Below are positions 1 to 5,002 of a DNA stretch of 5,354 nt, one piece after another. The notes below the pieces were generated by a model. It saw only the letters and a program-made list of their open reading frames with translations. It was not told the DNA's origin and made no database searches. A program made the position numbers and the translations under genes. The stretch is from Candidatus Krumholzibacteriota bacterium (GTDB taxonomy: Bacteria > Krumholzibacteriota > Krumholzibacteriia > Krumholzibacteriales > Krumholzibacteriaceae): NCBI GenBank assembly GCA_030630165.1, contig DAOVNN010000211.1, positions 1 through 5,354 of the forward strand. The letters run 5' to 3'. Position 1 is the stretch's first letter, and every line of letters begins with the position of its first letter.

Positions 1-598
1 ACCAGCGCACCGAGCCCTTTGTGCTCTTGCGCTTGTACTCGACCTCATCGATCCAGGTGATCAGGAGAGTCTCTATATCGACGATCGTCATCGTGATGAG
101 GAAATAGTTCCTCGTCTCGCGACCGTCCATCTTGCGAATATTGCCGATCGATCCGCGCATGATGTAATGCGCCCCGACGAACCGGCCGAGCTGAGCGGCC
201 TTCGAGTCGTCGTAGAGATCGGTCGCCTGCATGTTCAGCTGGTCGAGCGCCTGGTCGAAGGCCTGGTCGTCGACGAACTGGGCTACGCCGTCCTTGATCA
301 GGGCGGTGCGGACCTTGTCGAGGATCATCCTCGTGTCGATGTGCTCGTCGGTGTTGTTCTCGAGCGCCCTGGCGAGGATCATGACCGGTCGCTGACCGTT
401 GTGCGCGGAAGCGTACATCTGGTGGAACCCGTTGGCCTTTATCGAGTTGACCATTTCGTCGGATATCAGTAACAGGTCGGAGCTCGAGTAGTCGGCGTCC
501 TCTGCCGTGTCGGTATCGAGGTCGATCTCCGTCGTCCGCTGCGGTGCACACGCAGCCAGAAGCAGAACGCACAGGAGCACTGCGGCAAGTCTCAACAT
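1..598 (-). CDS. lpoB: LpoB-family lipoprotein (penicillin-binding protein activator type), 3' end beyond the left edge
   Basis: The reading frame opens at an ATG (596-598) and stays open to base 2, giving 199 residues without a stop. The N-terminus is a lipoprotein signal peptide: MLR, a hydrophobic stretch at residues 4-16, and the lipobox LAAC with the lipidated Cys at residue 17. An acidic, Ser/Thr-rich linker (about residues 22-41) leads into a CsgG/LpoB-like domain. Supporting stretches are RPVMILARALENNTDEHIDT (about residues 69-88), KVRTALIKDG, LGRFVGAHYIMRGSIG, and the end LLITWIDEVEYKRKSTKGS. In Escherichia coli, LpoB sits in the outer membrane and activates the peptidoglycan synthase PBP1B. 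Here the partner is unknown, and other LpoB/CsgG-like lipoproteins could fit. The start is set by a good Shine-Dalgarno (GGGAGGA) about five bases upstream. The linker is shorter than the long disordered arm of E. coli LpoB. The C-terminus and downstream neighbours are outside the window. Confidence 0.85.
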   Translation of the reverse strand, partial: MLRLAAVLLCVLLLAACAPQRTTEIDLDTDTAEDADYSSSDLLLISDEMVNSIKANGFHQMYASAHNGQRPVMILARALENNTDEHIDTRMILDKVRTALIKDGVAQFVDDQAFDQALDQLNMQATDLYDDSKAAQLGRFVGAHYIMRGSIGNIRKMDGRETRNYFLITMTIVDIETLLITWIDEVEYKRKSTKGSVRW

Positions 599-600
599 CT

Positions 601-608
601 TTCCTCCC
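601..608 (-). promoter_or_regulatory. Shine-Dalgarno site of the LpoB-family gene
   Basis: On the minus strand the bases read AAGGGAGGAAAG directly before the ATG at 598. This purine-rich site fixes the start and agrees with the signal peptide that begins there. Confidence 0.7.
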
Positions 609-640
609 TTATCAGAACCACTGACAATAAAACTGGCGGT

Positions 641-669
641 ATAGTACGCCCACACGCCGGAATGTGCAA
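641..669 (-). promoter_or_regulatory. Candidate sigma70-type promoter of the LpoB-family gene
   Basis: On the minus strand a -35-like TTGCAC (664-669) is followed after exactly 17 bases by a -10-like TACTAT (641-646). Transcription would start near 634, giving a leader of roughly 36 bases before the ATG at 598. The match to consensus is only moderate, especially in the -35, so this is an inference from spacing and position. Confidence 0.4.
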
Positions 670-691
670 GAAACTCCTCCAGACGGCGGTC

Positions 692-720
692 TTGACAAAC
701 TATCCGGCGTTAATTATTGT
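692..720 (+). promoter_or_regulatory. Candidate sigma70-type promoter of tRNA-Leu (and probably the genes behind it)
   Basis: A perfect -35 hexamer TTGACA (692-697) is followed after 17 bases by TATTGT (715-720), a 4 of 6 match to the -10 consensus, in a locally AT-rich stretch. Transcription would start near 727, about 13 bases before the mature tRNA 5' end. It faces away from the LpoB-gene promoter, with about 20 bases between the two -35 elements. No other promoter is apparent before the OsmC-type gene, so it may serve the whole tRNA-OsmC-SDR unit. Confidence 0.65.
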
Positions 721-739
721 ACTTACCTGCAAAGAGAGT

Positions 740-823
740 GCCTGAGTGGCGGAACTGGTAGACGCGCTGCGTTCAGGGCGCAGTGAGGGCAACCTTGTGG
801 GGGTTCGACTCCCCCCTCAGGCA
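740..823 (+). tRNA. tRNA-Leu, anticodon CAG
   Basis: The 84-base sequence folds as a class II tRNA. The acceptor stem pairs GCCTGAG (740-746) with CTCAGGC (816-822), with discriminator base A at 823. The D stem is GCG/CGC (749-751 with 763-765). The anticodon stem is CTGCG/CGCAG (767-771 with 779-783) around loop TTCAGGG, with anticodon CAG at 774-776, which reads the Leu codon CUG. There is a 15-base variable arm (784-798). The T stem GGGGG/CCCCC (799-803 with 811-815) encloses TTCGACT. The long variable arm and the A discriminator are both leucine-type features. The 3' CCA is not encoded and must be added by the CCA-adding enzyme. A T-rich run follows directly. Confidence 0.97.
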
Positions 824-833
824 TTTTTCTTTT
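824..833 (+). terminator. T-rich run after tRNA-Leu, possible weak or partial terminator
   Basis: The bases TTTTTCTTTT follow the tRNA 3' end immediately. The T-arm hairpin with its five G-C pairs lies 8 bases upstream, and the acceptor stem abuts the T run, so the folded tRNA could act as a leaky terminator. It may equally be only a processing trailer. No separate hairpin is present. Confidence 0.25.
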
Positions 834-852
834 CTGATGGATTACTCACGAC

Positions 853-859
853 AGGGAGA
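853..859 (+). promoter_or_regulatory. Shine-Dalgarno site that decides the GTG start of the OsmC-type gene
   Basis: The purine stretch AGGGAGA lies five bases before the GTG at 864. The in-frame ATG at 837 has only a pyrimidine-rich stretch upstream, and the in-frame ATG at 783 lies inside the tRNA. The site therefore favours GTG 864. Confidence 0.65.
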
Positions 860-863
860 AATA

Positions 864-1262
864 GTGGAGATCACAGTAACATTTCCAGGAAATAAACTGA
901 CCAGCGCCCAGGTGGGTCAGCACACAGTCCTTACCGATCAGTCCGTCATGGCTGGCGGCGACGGGACGCAGCCCGCGCCCTTCTCGCTCTTTTTCGCATC
1001 CCTCGCCTCGTGCGCGGGAATCTACGTCGTCTACTTCTGCGAGAAGAGAGGTATCCCTTTCGATAATATCAGCGTCGTCCAGCGCGACAAGCGCGATCCG
1101 GCGACACACAAGGTGACAAGGATCACGCTGGAGATCGTGCTGCCGCCCGATTTCCCCGAGAAGTACAAGAACGCGCTCCTCCATACGGTCGATCTCTGTG
1201 CCGTCAAGAAGACGATGCTCGACCCGCCGGAATTCGAGATGACGACAGTGACGACAGGCTGA
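864..1262 (+). CDS. OsmC/Ohr-family protein (peroxiredoxin-like)
   Basis: The predicted protein has 132 residues if started at GTG 864. Its beginning, MEITVTFPGNK, is the usual start of this OsmC subgroup. Members of the OsmC/Ohr family reduce organic hydroperoxides in the cytoplasm through a pair of conserved cysteines. Both positions are present: Cys50 in LASCAGIYV and Cys112 in VDLCAVKK. Other family landmarks are the segment AGGDGTQPAPFSLFFASLAS (residues 30-49), RDPATHKVTRI (77-87), LPPDFPEKY (93-101) and the end DPPEFEM (120-126). An extra Cys59 sits one helix turn region after Cys50. The length suits small family members. The substrate is not shown; this subgroup is often annotated only as OsmC family, and some members may act on other thiol-related substrates. 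The gene begins 40 bases after tRNA-Leu and is followed nine bases later by an SDR gene, so an operon is likely. Confidence 0.9.
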   Translation: MEITVTFPGNKLTSAQVGQHTVLTDQSVMAGGDGTQPAPFSLFFASLASCAGIYVVYFCEKRGIPFDNISVVQRDKRDPATHKVTRITLEIVLPPDFPEKYKNALLHTVDLCAVKKTMLDPPEFEMTTVTTG

Positions 1263-1271
1263 AAGGCCGGA

Positions 1272-2138
1272 ATGCAGACAAGATTGTTCATAACAGGCGC
1301 GTCGGGTAATACCGGTCGCGCTTTTCTCGGAGATCTTTTCCGGTCCCCCCTCGCCCGGGACGCCGACATCGTCTGCCTGACGAGACCTGGTGATCCGCTC
1401 GGCGACCTCTGCGCCTGGCCGGTCAGGACGGTCGAGGGTGACGCCCGAGACGCCGGTTCGATCTCAGGCGCGTGGGACGGCGACCGCGCGATCGTCAACA
1501 TCTCGTCGATATACCATTCGGAAGCGATACTCAGGGGCTGCCCCGGGGCGAGGAGCATCGTGGCGATCAGTTCGACCGGGCTCTTCTCGCGCTTCCGCGA
1601 CGAGGCGGTGAGGATCGAGGCGTCGGAGAAGATCGTGACATCCTCGGGGATCCCATGGACGATATTCCGACCGACGATGATCTACGGCACTCCGATCGAC
1701 CGGAACATGTCGAAGCTTATAAAATATATCGCGGGAAAAAGGGTGATCCTGCTGCCCGGCGGAGGGAAGTCGCTCTTCCAGCCCGTTTCGGCCTTCGACC
1801 TCGCCTCGTGCATCACGGCTTCGCTGCTCTCCCCCGCCGCTGCGGGAAAGAGCTACGAGATCTCGGGCGGAAGCGTTCACCCGCTCAGGGAGATCGTTGA
1901 AATGATCGCCGGAATACTCGACCGGAGGATCATGATGGTCCCCGTACCCCTGGGCGCGGCCATAGCCGCGCTGAAGATACTCCCGTCACTGCCGGTAAAG
2001 CCGGTCCAGATCATGCGCCTTCTCGAGGACAAGGTCTTCGACCATTCGGCCGCCTCGGCCGAACTCGGCTTCTCGCCTGTATCCCTCGATACGGGGCTCA
2101 GGCGCCAGGCAGAACTGATGGGCCTGCTCCCCAGGTAA
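1272..2138 (+). CDS. Atypical extended-SDR NAD(P)-dependent epimerase/dehydratase-like protein
   Basis: The protein has 288 residues with an N-terminal Rossmann fold that binds NAD(P). The glycine motif is TGASGNTG (residues 8-15), and Asp57 in EGDARD follows the third strand. AISSTGLF (98-105) supplies the Ser/Thr of the active-site region, and RPTMIYG (133-139) plus FQPVSAFDLA (169-178) are typical of epimerase/NDUFA9-like atypical SDRs. The usual catalytic YxxxK is not seen: where it is expected before SGIPWTIFRPT stands Glu116-Ala-Ser-Glu-Lys120, so Lys is kept but Tyr is lost. The protein may therefore bind a nucleotide or act on an unusual substrate rather than catalyse a standard epimerisation. 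The C-terminal part (about 195-288) is the variable substrate region and includes a hydrophobic stretch, PVPLGAAIAALKILPSLPV. The ATG at 1272 places the Rossmann motif correctly; the ribosome site is weak (AAAGG), which fits coupling to the OsmC-type gene nine bases upstream. The substrate cannot be named. Confidence 0.82.
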   Translation: MQTRLFITGASGNTGRAFLGDLFRSPLARDADIVCLTRPGDPLGDLCAWPVRTVEGDARDAGSISGAWDGDRAIVNISSIYHSEAILRGCPGARSIVAISSTGLFSRFRDEAVRIEASEKIVTSSGIPWTIFRPTMIYGTPIDRNMSKLIKYIAGKRVILLPGGGKSLFQPVSAFDLASCITASLLSPAAAGKSYEISGGSVHPLREIVEMIAGILDRRIMMVPVPLGAAIAALKILPSLPVKPVQIMRLLEDKVFDHSAASAELGFSPVSLDTGLRRQAELMGLLPR

Positions 2139-2152
2139 CAGATCCCTGCCGT

Positions 2153-3547
2153 CTATTCTATCTCTGACATAGAGATGACCTCTATATCGCCGAGGCCCTC
2201 GAGCTGCTGTTTCGTCTCATCGTAGTTCGTCATGACGACGATCAGGTTCGCATCGTAGCCGAAGTGTTCCCTGGCGACGCGCATGACGTCGTCGGATGAA
2301 ACCGCGCCTATCCTGCTGCGGTACTTCTCGACGAAATCCCCGCCGAGACTATAGAAATCCAGATCGGTCATCCACTGGGCGATGTCCGCGTTCGTCTCGA
2401 TGTCGAAGGGGAAGAGGCCCGATATGTAGCGCCTGCTCCCGGCGAGTTCCTCGTCTTCGACCTTCACGTCGCGCATCAGCCTTACCTGCTCGAGAGCGAC
2501 GTCGATCGTTTCGCGCAGGGTGGCGTTCTTTGTGTGTGTGTAGATCCCGAAGAAGCCGCCGTAGCGGAACTGGCCGAGGCCGCTTCTCGCGCCGTACGAA
2601 AGGCCGCGGTTGACGCGGATCTCGTCCATCAATCTCGAAGTGAACCCTCCGCCGAGTATGCTGTTGGCCACTTTCAGATCGAAGTAATCGGGCGTGTTCC
2701 TGCCGACGGCGATATTCCCGATCCTGATCTGGCTCTGCGTGAGGTCAGGCTTGTCGATGACGATCACCCTGCGGGACAGGATCTCCGTTCGATTGACGTT
2801 GACGATACGAACGAGAACCGGAGCGCCGCTTTTCCAGCCGCCGAGCTTTTTCTCGATAAGCTTTTTTGCCTTCCCTGCATCGACATCGCCGACTACGGCG
2901 AGGATGGCGCCTTCGGGTACGTAGTGTTCCTTATGGAAAAAGAAGACGTCATCACGGGACATCTTCCTCACGCTCGCAGGATAGCCGTCGACCGGGTTGC
3001 CGTAGGGGTCCGGCGCGAGGAGGAGCCTGAGAAATTCCCTGTTGGCCAGCGCGTACGGGTTTTCCTTTACGCTCATCGCCTCGGCGAGGACGATAGATCT
3101 CTCCCTCTCGAACTCTTCGGCGGGAAAATCGGGCCTCGTCACGACCCGGGCGAGATGATCGAGACCGAGCTCGAAGTCGCGGGAGAGAAAATCACCGGTG
3201 ACGATCGCGTAGTCGCGCCCGGCCCAGGCGTCGAGCCTCCCGCCGACTCCCTCGACCGACGCCGATATCTCCTCGGCGCCCATGCCGCCGGCGCCGTTGA
3301 GCAGGAGCCTCGCCGTCATCGCGGCCAGTCCCTCGTCTCCCTCTTTGTCTGTGTACGATCCAGCCGGGATAAGAAGCCTCATAGTCACGAGCGGGACCTC
3401 GCTCGCAGGAACGATGAAGACCTTCAGGCCGTTCTTCATTACATGCTCCTCATAGTCGGGGAGCTTGACGTCCCTCGTGCCCGCGGCGGCGGGAACGGCG
3501 GCGGCGATCATGGCTGCCGAGATCAATGCCGTGAATATCCTTCTCAT
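2153..3547 (-). CDS. M16 family peptidase-like subunit without zinc site (R/Y-type partner)
   Basis: The 464-residue protein begins with a Sec signal peptide (MRR, hydrophobic core, AAA at 20-22; likely cut after residue 22), so it is exported. The mature part is a half-size M16B protein. An N-terminal M16 domain opens with MKNGLKVFIVPASEVPLV (37-54), and a C-terminal M16 domain (about 190-460) contains HYVPEGAILAVVGDVD. The zinc motif HxxEH is gone: the equivalent stretch GLAAMTARLLLNG (73-85) has Ala76, Ala79 and Arg80. The distal Glu pair is kept (Glu149, Glu156). The C-terminal domain keeps the Arg/Tyr motif RVNRGLSY (Arg311, Tyr318), which in studied M16B enzymes positions the substrate. 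It therefore should not cut peptides alone but complete the active site of the neighbouring zinc-binding protein. It lies 12 bases after that gene and is probably translated with it. It converges on the SDR gene. Confidence 0.93.
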   Translation of the reverse strand: MRRIFTALISAAMIAAAVPAAAGTRDVKLPDYEEHVMKNGLKVFIVPASEVPLVTMRLLIPAGSYTDKEGDEGLAAMTARLLLNGAGGMGAEEISASVEGVGGRLDAWAGRDYAIVTGDFLSRDFELGLDHLARVVTRPDFPAEEFERERSIVLAEAMSVKENPYALANREFLRLLLAPDPYGNPVDGYPASVRKMSRDDVFFFHKEHYVPEGAILAVVGDVDAGKAKKLIEKKLGGWKSGAPVLVRIVNVNRTEILSRRVIVIDKPDLTQSQIRIGNIAVGRNTPDYFDLKVANSILGGGFTSRLMDEIRVNRGLSYGARSGLGQFRYGGFFGIYTHTKNATLRETIDVALEQVRLMRDVKVEDEELAGSRRYISGLFPFDIETNADIAQWMTDLDFYSLGGDFVEKYRSRIGAVSSDDVMRVAREHFGYDANLIVVMTNYDETKQQLEGLGDIEVISMSEIE

Positions 3548-3555
3548 TTCATGAT

Positions 3556-3561
3556 CCTCCT
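3556..3561 (-). promoter_or_regulatory. Shine-Dalgarno overlapping the stop codon of the upstream M16 gene
   Basis: On the minus strand the bases read TAGGAGGATCATGAAATG. The TAG stop (3560-3562) of the zinc-binding peptidase shares bases with a full AGGAGG, which lies eight bases before the ATG at 3547. This layout suggests translational coupling and balanced amounts of the two subunits. The ATG inside the spacer is out of frame and meets TGA at once. Confidence 0.8.
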
Positions 3562-4897
3562 ATGCCTCGGGCACCAGCGTCACAACCGTTCTGTTCCTGC
3601 TCGCGAAATATTTCTGCGCGGCCGCGCGGACCTGCTCATCGGTCACGGCCCTGTAGCGGCCGGGTACGTTCATGATCTCCCGGTAGTCGCCGAAAAGGAT
3701 CTCGTACCGGCCGATCTTGGTCGCCCTGCCGTTAACGGTCTGCATCGACCTGACAAAGTCGGCCTCGAGGACGTTCTTGGCGCGTGCGAGCTCTTCCTCC
3801 CGTACGCCGTTCTCAATGATGTCGATCAGCTCGGCGTATACAGCCTCCTCGGCCTCAAGCGTCTCGTGGCCGGGCTTCATCTTGATATTGAACTCGAAGA
3901 GGTAGGGATCGATCCTCCACGGGAAGGATGCCCGCACAGACATCGCAGCCTCCGTCTCGCGGACGAGCCTGCGGTGGAGCCTCGAGCTCTTTCCCCCGGT
4001 GAGAATCTGCTGGAGGACATCGAGCGTATAGATGTCCTCGCTCTTTATATCGGGGGTGTGATAGGCGATCATCACGGCGGGGAGCTCGGCCCTCTTACGG
4101 ACCACTCCGCGCCTTTCGCCCATCTGCTCCGGCTCGACGGTGCGCACCGGCTTTGGCGGCTCCTGGGCCGGTATGTCATCGTAGTACTGATGTATCAGCT
4201 TCATCGCCTTCTTCGTATCGAAGTCGCCGGCGACGATGAGGATCGCGTTGTTGGGTGCGTAGTAGGTCTTGAAGTACTCCACGCAGTCATCGCGGTCGAT
4301 CGCGTCGAGATCGGACATCCACCCGATGACGGGCCACTTGTAGGGATGAGCCTTGAACGCGATCGCGTCGAGATCCTCCCGCATCTGGCCCCGCACCGAG
4401 TTGTCGATGCGCAGGCGGCGCTCCTCCTTGACGACGTTCATCTCGCTGGCGATGAACTTCGGGTCGAGGGTGAGCGACTTTATCCTGTCAGAGTCGAGAT
4501 CGACGCAGAGCTCGAGCCCGTCGCTCGATATGTCCTCGTAGTACGCCGTCATGTCGTTGGAGGTGAAGGCGTTCGAGTACCCGCCGTTCGCCTCGAGGAC
4601 GGCGTCGAACTCCTTCGGGCCGTACTTGTCGGCGCCGTTGAACATCATGTGTTCCATGAAATGCGATATCCCCGTGATGCCGGCGCGCTCGTTGCGCGCG
4701 CCCACGCGGAAGAATGTCTGGTAGCTTATGACCGGCACCGAGTGGTCCTCGACGAGGATCACCTTGAGGCCGTTGTCGAGAGTCTCCACGGTGGCCTCTA
4801 TTGCCACCTCGATTATATCGCCGGCAGTCGCGGGAACAGCGGCAAAAAGAACTGACAGCAGGACGATCAGAGCGACCGTCGGCATCCTTCTCCTCAT
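3560..4897 (-). CDS. M16 family zinc metallopeptidase, catalytic subunit
   Basis: The 445-residue protein begins with a Sec signal peptide (MRRRM, hydrophobic core, ATA at 23-25; likely cut after residue 25), so it acts in the periplasm or outside. The N-terminal M16 domain holds the inverted zinc motif HFMEH (residues 79-83): His79 and His83 bind zinc and Glu82 is the catalytic base. The distal Glu159, 76 residues after His83, is the third ligand, and Glu152 matches the assisting Glu of the family. The C-terminal domain (about 200-440) has YYAPNNAILIVAGDFD and GGKSSRLHRRLV. At the place of the Arg/Tyr substrate motif it has Val312 and Met319, so this motif is absent. Half-size length plus this loss indicates an M16B enzyme that needs its neighbour as partner. 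Such enzymes degrade or process short peptides; the substrate here is unknown. The ATG at 4897 has an AGGAGG four bases upstream. The in-frame ATG at 4885 would shorten the charged signal-peptide start and is less likely. Confidence 0.96.
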   Translation of the reverse strand: MRRRMPTVALIVLLSVLFAAVPATAGDIIEVAIEATVETLDNGLKVILVEDHSVPVISYQTFFRVGARNERAGITGISHFMEHMMFNGADKYGPKEFDAVLEANGGYSNAFTSNDMTAYYEDISSDGLELCVDLDSDRIKSLTLDPKFIASEMNVVKEERRLRIDNSVRGQMREDLDAIAFKAHPYKWPVIGWMSDLDAIDRDDCVEYFKTYYAPNNAILIVAGDFDTKKAMKLIHQYYDDIPAQEPPKPVRTVEPEQMGERRGVVRKRAELPAVMIAYHTPDIKSEDIYTLDVLQQILTGGKSSRLHRRLVRETEAAMSVRASFPWRIDPYLFEFNIKMKPGHETLEAEEAVYAELIDIIENGVREEELARAKNVLEADFVRSMQTVNGRATKIGRYEILFGDYREIMNVPGRYRAVTDEQVRAAAQKYFASRNRTVVTLVPEA

Positions 4898-4901
4898 ATC
4901 T

Positions 4902-4907
4902 CCTCCT
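4902..4907 (-). promoter_or_regulatory. Shine-Dalgarno site of the catalytic M16 gene
   Basis: The minus strand reads AGGAGGAGATATG, giving a full AGGAGG with a rather short spacer of four bases before the ATG at 4897. A shifted pairing (GGAGGA) shortens it further. The signal peptide starting here supports the choice. Confidence 0.65.
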
Positions 4908-4937
4908 GTGCCGTTGAAACGGACGTACCCGAACCCG

Positions 4938-4953
4938 CCGAAGTGGCCTCCGG
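4938..4953. repeat. Imperfect palindrome upstream of the M16 pair
   Basis: CCGAAG (4938-4943) and CTCCGG (4948-4953) are inverted repeats with one mismatch around the loop TGGC. The palindrome lies 41 bases upstream of the M16 start, downstream of the possible -10, so it would be in the leader RNA. It could be an operator or a leader hairpin, or chance in GC-rich DNA. Confidence 0.25.
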
Positions 4954-4961
4954 GACACTGA

Positions 4962-4967
4962 ATAATA
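4962..4967 (-). promoter_or_regulatory. Possible -10 element for the M16 pair
   Basis: The minus strand carries TATTAT, a 5 of 6 match to the -10 consensus, in the only AT-rich patch of the 85-base gap upstream of the M16 genes. No good -35 is found 16-18 bases further upstream. Read-through from the activase-like gene is an alternative, so the call is weak. Confidence 0.25.
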
Positions 4968-4982
4968 ACTTAATCGGATGGC

Positions 4983-5002
4983 TCAGGCCACATTTCGCCT
5001 GA
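4983..5002. repeat. Inverted repeat covering the stop codon of the activase-like gene
   Basis: TCAGGC (4983-4988) and GCCTGA (4997-5002) form a perfect 6-base-pair stem with an 8-base loop. In the RNA of the minus-strand gene the stem spans the last codons and the stop. No T run follows it on that strand, so it is not a standard intrinsic terminator. Confidence 0.3.

Noticed and set aside
45..572. Open frames on both strands overlapping the LpoB-family gene.
   Set aside because: The lipoprotein frame has a lipobox, a Shine-Dalgarno and family motifs. The others have Arg-rich, domain-free products.
740..823. tRNA-Leu as integration site of a mobile element.
   Set aside because: No repeat of the tRNA 3' end, no integrase and no foreign-looking genes are visible in this window.
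783..863. N-terminal extension of the OsmC-type protein into the tRNA.
   Set aside because: It would encode tRNA sequence, lacks a ribosome site, and the family N-terminus starts at 864.
1464..1900. Open frames on both strands inside the SDR gene.
   Set aside because: They are Arg/Gly/Pro-rich shadow translations without ribosome sites or domains, and the SDR frame has clear motifs.
2160..2176. Hairpin ATCTCT/AGAGAT as terminator between the convergent genes.
   Set aside because: Six AT-rich pairs, no T run next to it, and it lies within coding sequence.
2531..2541. A TG dinucleotide tract that might cause phase variation in the second M16 gene.
   Set aside because: Only about five repeats, and it encodes an ordinary Thr-His-Thr stretch in the reading frame; too short for likely slippage.
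2534..4855. A 773-codon open frame on the plus strand, antisense to both M16 genes.
   Set aside because: It spans two well-supported genes with signal peptides and conserved motifs, has no recognisable domain, and is rich in Arg, Asp, Val and Leu as expected from the complement of GC-rich codons. It is a shadow frame of codon bias.
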